17,508 bases of DNA. Origin: an uncultured Acetatifactor sp. Its GTDB lineage: Bacteria > Bacillota > Clostridia > Lachnospirales > Lachnospiraceae. Location: positions 1 through 17,508 of the forward strand of contig CAJTKW010000016.1 of NCBI GenBank assembly GCA_910577035.1. The letters are read 5' to 3'. The notes beneath the pieces are model-generated. The model was not told the origin of the DNA. It worked only from the letters and a program-made list of their open reading frames with translations, and ran no database searches. The first letter of the stretch is position 1. Every line of letters starts with the position of its first letter. Below are positions 6,779 to 13,190 of the stretch, piece after piece. The translations under genes and the position numbers were made by a program.

Positions 6779-6868
6779 ATGCCGATGGCAGCGGCTGCCG
6801 GCGTCCTGAAAGCAGACGCCCTGAAGATACGGAAGCTGCCCTTCCCGGCGGAATGGGAGGAAAAATGA
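6779..6868 (+). CDS. Possible 29-aa leader peptide overlapping the ABC-F start
   Basis: An ORF starting at ATG 6779 (a second ATG is at 6785) encodes 29 residues beginning MPMAAAAGVLKADALK. Its TGA stop overlaps the ABC-F ATG as ATGA (6865-6868), the usual geometry for translational coupling. It runs through all the leader hairpins, so its translation would unfold the one covering the ABC-F ribosome binding site. No good Shine-Dalgarno sequence precedes it, which weakens the case. The frame in phase with ABC-F is also open here, so chance in GC-rich DNA is possible. Confidence 0.35.
   Translation: MPMAAAAGVLKADALKIRKLPFPAEWEEK
6787..6860 (+). promoter_or_regulatory. Structured 5' leader of the ABC-F operon
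   Basis: Three stems are visible. GGCAGC (6787-6792) can pair with GCTGCC at 6794-6799 or with the same sequence at 6835-6840. GGCGTC (6800-6805) pairs with GACGCC (6815-6820) around a nine-base loop. CTTCCC (6841-6846) can pair with GGGAGG (6855-6860), which is the ABC-F ribosome binding site. Alternative pairings and a covered ribosome site suggest translational control. This is inference from the fold alone. Confidence 0.4.
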
Positions 6869-8502
6869 TAAGCGCAAACAATGTAACATACAGAGTGGGC
6901 AAAAAAGCCCTGTTTGAAGACGTAAATATCAAGTTTACCGAGGGAAACTGCTACGGGTTGATCGGCGCCAACGGAGCCGGGAAATCCACCTTTTTAAAGA
7001 TTCTTTCCGGCAGCCTGGATACCACCCGGGGCGATATTGTCGTCACTCCCGGCCAGCGCCTCTCCGTGCTGGAACAGGATCATTTCAAATACGATGACTG
7101 TGTCGTCATGGATACGGTCATCATGGGAAATGAGCGCCTGTACCAGATTATGAAGGAAAAGGATGCCATCTATGCCAAGGAAGATTTTTCCGACGAGGAC
7201 GGGATCCGCGCCAGTGAGCTGGAAGCCGAATTTGCCGAAATGGACGGCTGGGAAGCGGAGTCCAACGCTGCCATGCTGTTAAACGGCCTGGGCGTGGGCA
7301 CGGAGTACCATTATTCCGCCATGAAGGATCTGGAAGGCAGTCTGAAGGTGAAGGTACTGCTGGCAAAGGCGCTGTTTGGCAATCCGGACATCCTGCTCTT
7401 AGACGAGCCCACCAACCACCTGGACCTGGACGCCATTGCCTGGCTGGAAGACTTCCTGATCGACTTTGAAAATACGGTGATCGTGGTTTCCCACGACCGC
7501 TACTTCTTAAATAAAGTATGTACCCATACCGCCGACATCGACTACGGCAAGATCCAGCTCTATGCCGGCAATTATGATTTCTGGTATGAGTCCAGCCAGC
7601 TGCTGGTAAAGCAAATGAAGGAAGCCAACAAGAAAAAGGAAGAAAAGATCAAGGAACTGCAGGAATTCATTTCCCGCTTCTCTGCCAACGCTTCCAAATC
7701 CAAACAGGCTACCTCCAGAAAGCGTGCCCTGGAAAAGATTGAACTGGACGAAATCAAGCCCTCCAGCAGGAAATATCCTTATATCGACTTCCGGCCTGAC
7801 CGGGAAATCGGCAACGAGGTCCTGACCGTGGAGCATCTTTCCAAGACCATAAACGGGGAAAAGGTGCTGGACGACGTCTCCTTTATCATGGGACATGAGG
7901 ACAAAATCGCCCTTGTAGGCGGCCAGGAGCTTGCCAAGACCACCCTGTTCCAGATCCTCATGGGAGAAATGGAGCCCGACGAGGGGAGCTTTAAATGGGG
8001 CGTCACTACCTCCCAGGCCTATTTCCCCAAGGATAGCACGGAAGAATTTGACAACGACCTGACTATCACCGACTGGCTTACCGGTTATTCCCCGGTGAAG
8101 GATGTGACCTATGTGAGAGGCTTCCTGGGACGGATGCTGTTTGCCGGCGATGACGGCGTCAAAAAGGTTAAGATCCTCTCCGGCGGCGAAAAGGTGCGCT
8201 GCCTGCTTTCCAAGATGATGATCAGCGGTGCAAACTGCCTGCTCTTCGATGAGCCTACCAACCACCTGGATATGGAATCCATCACCGCCTTAAACAACGG
8301 ACTGATTAAATTCCCCGGTGTGGCGCTGTTTGCCTGCCACGACCACCAGTTTGTACAGACCACGGCAAACCGTATCATTGAAATCCTGCCGGGAGGGCAG
8401 ATCGTGGATAAAATCACTACCTACGACGAGTATCTGGAGAGCGATGAAATGGCCCGGAAGAGAACTGTCTTTACCGCTCAAAAGGAAGAGGAAGAGAACT
8501 AA
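6865..8502 (+). CDS. ABC-F family ATPase, YbiT/YkpA type
   Basis: ABC-F proteins have two ATPase domains and no membrane part; they act on the ribosome, as translation factors or antibiotic-resistance proteins. This 545-residue protein aligns from memory with E. coli YbiT and Bacillus YkpA. Domain 1: Walker A GANGAGKST (34-42), a degraded signature EGSLKVKVLLA (157-167), Walker B LLLDEPTNH with Glu181, and SHDR with His210. The linker (about 243-300) has the conserved RFSANASKSKQATSRKR. Domain 2: atypical Walker A GGQELAKTT (352-360), LSGGE (438-442), LLFDEPTNH with Glu463, and His492 preceded by Cys instead of Ser. The AKTT loop is, as I recall, common in Firmicute YkpA proteins. The start at 6865 is set by GGGAGG and the conserved N-terminus. 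The next gene starts two bases after the stop. Confidence 0.93.
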   Translation: MISANNVTYRVGKKALFEDVNIKFTEGNCYGLIGANGAGKSTFLKILSGSLDTTRGDIVVTPGQRLSVLEQDHFKYDDCVVMDTVIMGNERLYQIMKEKDAIYAKEDFSDEDGIRASELEAEFAEMDGWEAESNAAMLLNGLGVGTEYHYSAMKDLEGSLKVKVLLAKALFGNPDILLLDEPTNHLDLDAIAWLEDFLIDFENTVIVVSHDRYFLNKVCTHTADIDYGKIQLYAGNYDFWYESSQLLVKQMKEANKKKEEKIKELQEFISRFSANASKSKQATSRKRALEKIELDEIKPSSRKYPYIDFRPDREIGNEVLTVEHLSKTINGEKVLDDVSFIMGHEDKIALVGGQELAKTTLFQILMGEMEPDEGSFKWGVTTSQAYFPKDSTEEFDNDLTITDWLTGYSPVKDVTYVRGFLGRMLFAGDDGVKKVKILSGGEKVRCLLSKMMISGANCLLFDEPTNHLDMESITALNNGLIKFPGVALFACHDHQFVQTTANRIIEILPGGQIVDKITTYDEYLESDEMARKRTVFTAQKEEEEN

Positions 8503-8504
8503 CT

Positions 8505-9461
8505 ATGCTGCCTGTCGACTTACACGTACATTCCAACCGCTCCGACGGGACCTATACTCCCGGCCAGCTGGTAGATTATGCCATGGAAAAGGGGCTTGCG
8601 GCCTTTGCCCTCACCGATCACGACACGGTGGACGGTCTGGACGAGGCCATTTCCCATGGGGAAAAACTCCGTCGGGAGCTATCCTTATCATCGGAGGGGG
8701 ACTTACACCCGAATCCTCCGGAACCGGCTGCCCGGGGAACCGCTTTCTGGGAAGAAAAACAGTCCCCGAAAGCGCCTTCCGTCCCCGAGGTCATTCCCGG
8801 CATCGAATTTTCCACAGAGTATCAGGGCCAGGACGTGCATATTGTAGGCCTCTACATTGACTACCACAGTCAGCCCTTTGTGAAACAGCTGCAGGAATTT
8901 GTAGATTCCCGCATCACCCGCAACCGGAAAATGTGCCGCCTGTTGCAGGAAGCAGGCATCGACATTACTTATGAAGCCCTGCTGGAGGAGTTTCCGGACG
9001 CCGTGGTCACCCGGGCCCATTACGCGAAGTATCTGTTAAACCACGGCTATATCCAAAGCATGAAAGAAGCCTTCGACCGCTATGTAGGCGACCACTGTCC
9101 CTGCTACGTGCCCCGGGAGAAGGTGACGCCGGTACAGGCGGTGAAGCTGATCTTGGAGGCAGAAGGTATCCCCGTCCTCGCCCATCCCATTCTCTACCAC
9201 ATGAGCGACGAACGGCTGGATACCCTCACCGCAGAGCTGAAGGCGGCCGGCCTTGCGGCCCTGGAAGCCATCTACAGCACTTATAAACCCCATGAGGAGC
9301 GGCAGGTCCGGGCCCTGGCCAAAAAGTATGACCTTCTCTTAAGCGGCGGCAGCGACTTCCACGGCAGCAACAAGCCCGGACTGGATCTGGGAACCGGCTG
9401 CGGAAACCTTTATGTCCCTTACGAGATCCTGGAGAATTTAAAGGAGGCCTTCAGGAAATAG
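8505..9461 (+). CDS. PHP-domain phosphoesterase (YciV/TrpH-like)
   Basis: PHP proteins are trinuclear-metal phosphoesterases. The E. coli relative YciV (RNase AM) trims RNA 5' ends and hydrolyses 3',5'-nucleotide bisphosphates, so a similar cytoplasmic role is likely. In this 318-residue protein the expected ligands are all visible: DLHVHS with Asp5, His7 and His9; Asp14; TDHD with His39; GIEFS with Glu101; VHIVG with His112; His172; AHP with His227; and SDFHG with Asp284 and His286. Between the second motif and VIPGIEFS lies about 35 extra residues (roughly 60-95), rich in Pro, Glu and Ser, longer than the usual short linker. It is co-transcribed with the ABC-F gene two bases upstream, whose purine-rich end supplies the ribosome binding site. 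It converges with the fucosidase gene, 22 bp away, with no visible terminator between. Confidence 0.9.
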   Translation: MLPVDLHVHSNRSDGTYTPGQLVDYAMEKGLAAFALTDHDTVDGLDEAISHGEKLRRELSLSSEGDLHPNPPEPAARGTAFWEEKQSPKAPSVPEVIPGIEFSTEYQGQDVHIVGLYIDYHSQPFVKQLQEFVDSRITRNRKMCRLLQEAGIDITYEALLEEFPDAVVTRAHYAKYLLNHGYIQSMKEAFDRYVGDHCPCYVPREKVTPVQAVKLILEAEGIPVLAHPILYHMSDERLDTLTAELKAAGLAALEAIYSTYKPHEERQVRALAKKYDLLLSGGSDFHGSNKPGLDLGTGCGNLYVPYEILENLKEAFRK

Positions 9462-9483
9462 GCCGCATTCCTTTCCCGCTTCC

Positions 9484-10926
9484 TCAGAAGCAGATCTCCA
9501 GAACGCTGGCATATTCCGTGGGCAGCTTATCGGGCATATCCACTGTCAGCACGCCAAAGCTCTGCGTAAACCCTACCTGGCCATGGCCCAGCAGCCGCAC
9601 ACTTTTTACCTTCTCCTGCGGGCTCAGGCTGGTGATCGCCGTCTTTTTCCTGTTGACGGACTTCATCACATAGACATACAGCTTATCGTTCTTCTGCACA
9701 AAGCGGAAGTCGTCATCATCCCAATCCACCTGTTCTTCCCGGAAACCGTCTATGACCACGGAGGCGTGACCTTCTCCTGCTACTCTCCAGGGCCTGCTGC
9801 CGTATACCGCCTCCCCGTTGATCGCAAACCATCCCGCCAGTTCCTCCAGAATCCATTCCGCTTCCTCATCTATGGTACCGTCAGGCCGCTGCAGGATATT
9901 GACCAGCAGTGTGCCGTTTTTGCTGATGGTATCCACCAGAATATCCAGTATGTGATGGGGCGTCTTGTATCTGGCCTTTCTGTCATAGAACCATCCTCCG
10001 ATGCAGGTCTCGGACATCCAGGGAACCGGCGAAATGTCCTTCAGCTGGCTCCTCTCTATATCCAGGGCTCCCACCCGATAGATACTCTCGGAACGGTTCT
10101 TCTGGGTATAAACGGCCCTGTTCTCCCCATACAGTTTCTCGGAAGTGTTGTACAGATGTGCCACGGCCTCCAGGCCATACCGGTAATCTTCCTCCCCCGC
10201 ATCGTTCCCTTCTCCAAAAGGCAGCCAGCTGTCCGAATAAAGCAGATCCGGCTGAAATTTATCAATGATCTCCTTTGCCACCTTCAGCCAATATTCCCGG
10301 AAATTCTGATTGCGGGTAAGCCATACCCACTTGTCCGGCTCTCCCGGCGCAGGCACATGCTCATAATTGTCATGGTAAAACTGCCGGTACGCGGGATCAT
10401 TGCCGTCATAGGGAACTCCCTTATATGGTCCGTAGGTATCCGCTCCCTTATTGGAACGCCACCAGGCAAAGGAAGCCCCCAAATGCTCCGTCAGGCCAAA
10501 GGGCATATGCCAGTTCTTACTGGCTGCCTTCCACAGGGCACAGATGTCCTTGCCGGGTCCCACCTCCACCGAGTTAAAATGGTTGTACTGAGACCCAAAG
10601 TTAAAGAAATGGTCATGATGGGTGGCCTGGGCCACGAAGAATCTGGCTCCCGCCCTGTAATACTTCTCCATCAGGGCATCCGGATCGAAATTTTCCGCTT
10701 TCCACAAAGCGCAAATGTCTTTATATCCGAATTTTGACGGATGACCGTAAGTACGCAGGTGATACTCATACTGTTCCGTACCCTGAATATACATGTTTCT
10801 GGCGTACCAGTCACCGCACATGGGAACGGACTGAGGCCCCCAGTGACTCCAGATACCGAACTTGACATCCCGAAACCAGTCAGGACACTGAAAATTCTTC
10901 AGCGATTCAAATGAAGCCTGAAACAT
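9484..10926 (-). CDS. Alpha-L-fucosidase, glycoside hydrolase family 29
   Basis: GH29 enzymes release terminal alpha-L-fucose from host glycans or oligosaccharides by a retaining mechanism. The protein has 480 residues and no signal peptide, so it probably acts in the cytoplasm on imported oligosaccharides. Family features: WFRDVKFGIWSHWG (17-30), GHPSKFGYKD (61-70), the HHDHF motif (103-107), GLTEHLGASFAWW (144-156), and PDLLYSDSW (226-234), where Asp232 is the predicted nucleophile. The last 100 or so residues look like the C-terminal beta-sandwich. The start at 10926 has AAGGAGG seven bases upstream. The octapeptide DICALWKA occurs twice (70-77 and 127-134) with diverged codons. The gene is divergent from an AraC-type regulator, its likely controller. 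Confidence 0.9.
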   Translation of the reverse strand: MFQASFESLKNFQCPDWFRDVKFGIWSHWGPQSVPMCGDWYARNMYIQGTEQYEYHLRTYGHPSKFGYKDICALWKAENFDPDALMEKYYRAGARFFVAQATHHDHFFNFGSQYNHFNSVEVGPGKDICALWKAASKNWHMPFGLTEHLGASFAWWRSNKGADTYGPYKGVPYDGNDPAYRQFYHDNYEHVPAPGEPDKWVWLTRNQNFREYWLKVAKEIIDKFQPDLLYSDSWLPFGEGNDAGEEDYRYGLEAVAHLYNTSEKLYGENRAVYTQKNRSESIYRVGALDIERSQLKDISPVPWMSETCIGGWFYDRKARYKTPHHILDILVDTISKNGTLLVNILQRPDGTIDEEAEWILEELAGWFAINGEAVYGSRPWRVAGEGHASVVIDGFREEQVDWDDDDFRFVQKNDKLYVYVMKSVNRKKTAITSLSPQEKVKSVRLLGHGQVGFTQSFGVLTVDMPDKLPTEYASVLEICF

Positions 10927-10954
10927 AATTTTTCCTCCTTAATGAAATAAAAAC

Positions 10955-10983
10955 TTGATTTATTTCCGGCCGGTGTATATGCT
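10955..10983 (+). promoter_or_regulatory. Tentative promoter of the AraC-family gene
   Basis: TTGATT (10955-10960) and TATGCT (10978-10983) lie 17 bases apart on the plus strand, each matching consensus at four of six positions. It overlaps the divergent fucosidase promoter and the cre-like site, so the two genes may be controlled together. Confidence 0.3.
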
Positions 10984-11015
10984 TTCAGTATAGGAAACCT
11001 GTCTGCGACAGTCCA
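10974..11015 (-). promoter_or_regulatory. Predicted fucosidase promoter with palindromic operator and cre-like site
   Basis: The minus strand carries -35 TGGACT (11010-11015) and -10 TATACT (10987-10992) with 17-base spacing. A perfect inverted repeat CTGTC-TGC-GACAG (10999-11011) fills most of the spacer, where a bound protein would block RNA polymerase. A CcpA-type cre-like sequence TGAAAGCATATACA (10974-10987) overlaps the -10 and start point, but it lacks the central CG and has one further mismatch. The promoter is reasonably supported; the two binding sites are tentative. Confidence 0.5.
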
Positions 11016-11049
11016 TGCACATTCAGTTCAAAAAAATGGAGATTTTTAT

Positions 11050-11859
11050 ATGAAAGGCGAATATCATCAGGAACTTATCAGAAATATCAACCACTGGCAT
11101 ATGGAGATTGATGACAGTGGATTTGTGCTGCTGGATCATGACAGCTGGCAGGCAAGGGACATCTGCTCTCCCTACTCACGGCTGTACCTGGTCTGCGGAG
11201 GCGCAGGGGAACTGAAGGTGTCAGGCCGAAAGATTCCGCTGCTTCCGGGACATGTCTATTTCATCCCCGCCGGCCTGACCTTCGACTACGGCTGTGCGGA
11301 TACCCTGGAAAAAATGTTCTTTCACCTTCGGCTGGTGAAACCGGACGGATACGATCTGGCCGACGGCCTGAGCTCTGTGGCAGTATCCCCTCTGGAGGAA
11401 GATCGGTTTTCATGGATGCTGGACCGATACCGCGGGCACTGCTGGAAAGATATGCTGCTGCTGGAACAGGAAATCCGCAGCCTGGTATTGCATCTGCTGG
11501 AGCAGTATTCCGTTCTGCGGACCCCCCTGGTCTCCTATTCCGACCTGACACAACAGACCATAGGCTATATCCATACCCATCTCCGGGCCGGGCTCACTGC
11601 CAAACAGGTGGCAGACGCAGTGTTCACTTCCACCGTTACCTTGTCCCGGCGCTTCCGCCAGGAAACGGGAAAGACAATTCACCAGTATCTGGAGGACATG
11701 GTATTTCAGTCGGCCTGTAAGCAGCTGGCGGTCGGCGACCAGCCCCTGGCACAAATCAGCGAAAATCTGGGATTCTGCGACCCCTTTTACTTCTCCCGGC
11801 GTTTCCGGCAGCGGTACGGAGAAACCCCCAGCCAATACCGCCGGCGGCTGAAACTGTAA
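11050..11859 (+). CDS. AraC-family transcriptional regulator
   Basis: This 269-residue cytoplasmic regulator has the classic two-part build. An N-terminal cupin-like effector-binding domain spans about 20-110, with LPGHVYFIPAGLTFDY at 65-80. A C-terminal pair of helix-turn-helix motifs spans about 168-267; the first has LTAKQVADAVFTSTVTLSRRF (182-202) and the second ends in the family hallmark FYFSRRFRQRYGETPSQYR (246-264). The start has GGAG eight bases upstream. It is transcribed away from the fucosidase gene across a 123-bp shared region, so it most likely senses a fucose-containing sugar and controls that gene. The ligand and the sign of control are not visible in the sequence. Confidence 0.92.
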   Translation: MKGEYHQELIRNINHWHMEIDDSGFVLLDHDSWQARDICSPYSRLYLVCGGAGELKVSGRKIPLLPGHVYFIPAGLTFDYGCADTLEKMFFHLRLVKPDGYDLADGLSSVAVSPLEEDRFSWMLDRYRGHCWKDMLLLEQEIRSLVLHLLEQYSVLRTPLVSYSDLTQQTIGYIHTHLRAGLTAKQVADAVFTSTVTLSRRFRQETGKTIHQYLEDMVFQSACKQLAVGDQPLAQISENLGFCDPFYFSRRFRQRYGETPSQYRRRLKL

Positions 11860-11890
11860 CAGGCAGCCGGACTTAAGTCCGGCTGCCTGT
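11859..11890. repeat. Perfect 32-bp palindrome between convergent genes
   Basis: ACAGGCAGCCGGACTT (11859-11874) is followed at once by its exact reverse complement (11875-11890). The first base is the last base of the AraC-gene stop codon, and the small acidic gene ends three bases beyond. The RNA would form a very stable GC-rich stem with a minimal TTAA loop on either strand, so it probably ends both transcripts. Neither side has a U-tract, so it is not a textbook intrinsic terminator. Confidence 0.8.
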
Positions 11891-11892
11891 AA

Positions 11893-12156
11893 TCATCCCT
11901 CTACAATTAAATATCTGCCGTCGCCAATTTCAAAGACTTCTTTGGCTTCCAGAATCTCATTTTCGTCGGCGTCTTCCATGTCAATGCCTTCCTCTTCGAA
12001 ATACTCCCTCACTTCATCCGCCGAATCGACTACAACTGCCATACAGTCCTCCAGAAATTCCTCTGCTTCGTCCAGAGTCTCTGCCACCTTTTCGGGGAAA
12101 AGCTGAAGCTGATTATCCAGGAAGCACTCCAGAACATCATCATCAAATTCGCGCAT
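11893..12156 (-). CDS. Small acidic protein of unknown function
   Basis: An 87-residue, very acidic protein (Asp/Glu-rich throughout, few basic residues) with no signal peptide or membrane segment. It runs MREFDDDVLECFLDNQ..., passes through ETLDEAEEFLEDCMAVVVDSADEV and ends GDGRYLIVEG. I recall similar acidic proteins in Lachnospiraceae but cannot assign a family or role. The start at 12156 is well supported by AAGGAGG about six bases upstream and by a good promoter (12189-12217). The frame stays open 17 more codons, but a start at 12207 would overlap the promoter spacer. It converges with the AraC gene across the 32-bp palindrome. It is a real gene by signal quality, with function unknown. 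Confidence 0.8.
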   Translation of the reverse strand: MREFDDDVLECFLDNQLQLFPEKVAETLDEAEEFLEDCMAVVVDSADEVREYFEEEGIDMEDADENEILEAKEVFEIGDGRYLIVEG

Positions 12157-12188
12157 CTTCCACCCTCCTTTGCTACTGGTATGCCCAC

Positions 12189-12217
12189 ATACTACAATGT
12201 TATGCACTCCATGTCAA
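12189..12217 (-). promoter_or_regulatory. Predicted sigma-A promoter of the small acidic gene
   Basis: A perfect -35 TTGACA (12212-12217) and -10 TAGTAT (12189-12194) are spaced by exactly 17 bases on the minus strand. The start point would lie about 25-30 bases upstream of the start codon, leaving a short leader with the AAGGAGG site. Confidence 0.7.
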
Positions 12218-12290
12218 TATGTCACAGGCAAATCCTTAAAAATTTTACCAAATTTTATTAAGTCCGGAGTACCGAAAGAAAGCCTAATCG

Positions 12291-12336
12291 TTCAATTATG
12301 GCTGCACTCCATACTGTTGCAAGCTTCAATTATGGC
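12291..12336. repeat. Short direct repeat in the 12218-12503 gap
   Basis: TTCAATTATGGC occurs at 12291-12302 and again at 12325-12336, 34 bp apart. Just downstream, GGCAGT (12334-12339) is an inverted repeat of ACTGCC (12354-12359), and seven Ts follow at 12367-12373, so a plus-strand terminator relic is possible. The rest of the gap holds only the doubtful ORF at 12378-12512. Confidence 0.45.
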
Positions 12337-12377
12337 AGTGGGTGCTTGTTAAGACTGCCCCGGCCGTTTTTTTGTCA

Positions 12378-12512
12378 ATGATACCCGCCTTGATTCCGGT
12401 GCTGTCAGGATCCCCCGGCCTGATGCCCTTTTGCATGATTGTGATTCTTTTTGCTGCCTTTTATAAAGATGTAACCGACACAATCCCTATCATGAAAAAC
12501 AAATCAGCCTAA
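12378..12512 (+). pseudogene. Possible remnant of a membrane-protein C-terminus
   Basis: A 44-codon plus-strand ORF reads as a hydrophobic segment followed by a charged tail (SPGLMPFCMIVILFAAFYKD, ending IMKNKSA). The frame is open upstream to a stop near 12286. It has no ribosome binding site, and its end overlaps the last nine bases of the HAD gene on the other strand. It looks more like the tail of a lost membrane protein than an active gene, but chance cannot be excluded. Confidence 0.2.
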
Positions 12513-13157
12513 TAAATCCAGCAGTTCCAAAGGCCTTTCGATGATGGCATCGGCATGGCTCTCCTCCAGCTCCTTCCTGTCCCGAAAGCCCCATAACGCC
12601 CCCACCGTAAACGCCCCGGCGGCCTTTCCCGTCTTCATGTCCGTGGCCGTATCTCCCAGATACAGAATGTCCCCGGCTTCCAGCCCGAATTCCCGTAATA
12701 TTGCAAAGACCCCGCCGGGATCCGGCTTGATGGGCACGCCTTCCTTCTGCCCCTGAATCAGGTCAAAATATCCCTGCCCAAACAGGCTCTCCACCACATC
12801 CACTGACTGTTCATGGGGCTTATTGGAAAGTACCGCAATGCGGACTCCCCTGCTTTTGAGTGCCGCCAGCAGCTCCGGTACCCCCTCATAGGGCTTTACC
12901 TGGTACATGCAGTCTGCGGCAAAATACTCCTTATAAAGGGCAAACGCCTGGTCAAAGTGGACCAGCTCCCGATCCCCGGATTGAATCAGCGCACGCTTAA
13001 TCAGATTGGCTGCGCCGTCCCCCACGAAGTATTTATAATCCGACTCAGGGTACGGACCGTAGCCGAAGGGCGCCAGCGCCCTGTCTCCGCAGTATTTCAA
13101 ACTGGCGATGGAATCGGACAGGGTTCCGTCCAAATCAAAAATAACAGCCTTTTTCAT
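12504..13157 (-). CDS. HAD-superfamily phosphatase, phosphoglycolate phosphatase-like
   Basis: A 217-residue haloacid-dehalogenase-type hydrolase. Motif I is FDLDGTL with nucleophile Asp8 and Asp10. A small helical cap (about 15-85) follows, then motif II VLSNK with Ser111, motif III Lys144 (PIKPDP), and motif IV LGDTATDM with Asp169 and Asp173. This pattern is typical of Gph/PpaX-like enzymes acting on phosphoglycolate, pyrophosphate or sugar phosphates; the substrate cannot be read from sequence. PpaX-type pyrophosphatase activity would suit an operon with maf and ppk1, but this is inference. The start at 13157 is chosen because GGAGG sits five bases upstream; an ATG four codons earlier contains that site. 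It is the last gene of the operon, 33 bp after maf, with no clear terminator downstream. Confidence 0.88.
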   Translation of the reverse strand: MKKAVIFDLDGTLSDSIASLKYCGDRALAPFGYGPYPESDYKYFVGDGAANLIKRALIQSGDRELVHFDQAFALYKEYFAADCMYQVKPYEGVPELLAALKSRGVRIAVLSNKPHEQSVDVVESLFGQGYFDLIQGQKEGVPIKPDPGGVFAILREFGLEAGDILYLGDTATDMKTGKAAGAFTVGALWGFRDRKELEESHADAIIERPLELLDLLG

Positions 13158-13190
13158 TCTTTCCTCCATGATTCCGCCTCCCGGGATCTC

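Noticed and set aside
6739..6864. 42-residue N-terminal extension of the ABC-F protein from GTG 6739
   Set aside because: The GTG overlaps the -10 box of the predicted promoter, and the extension has no family counterpart; ATG 6865 has a ribosome site.
285..8771. Shared 13-mer ACAGTCCCCGAAA at 285-297 and 8759-8771, suggesting one element in both places
   Set aside because: In a window this size about one or two 13-mer matches are expected by chance, and the flanks do not match.
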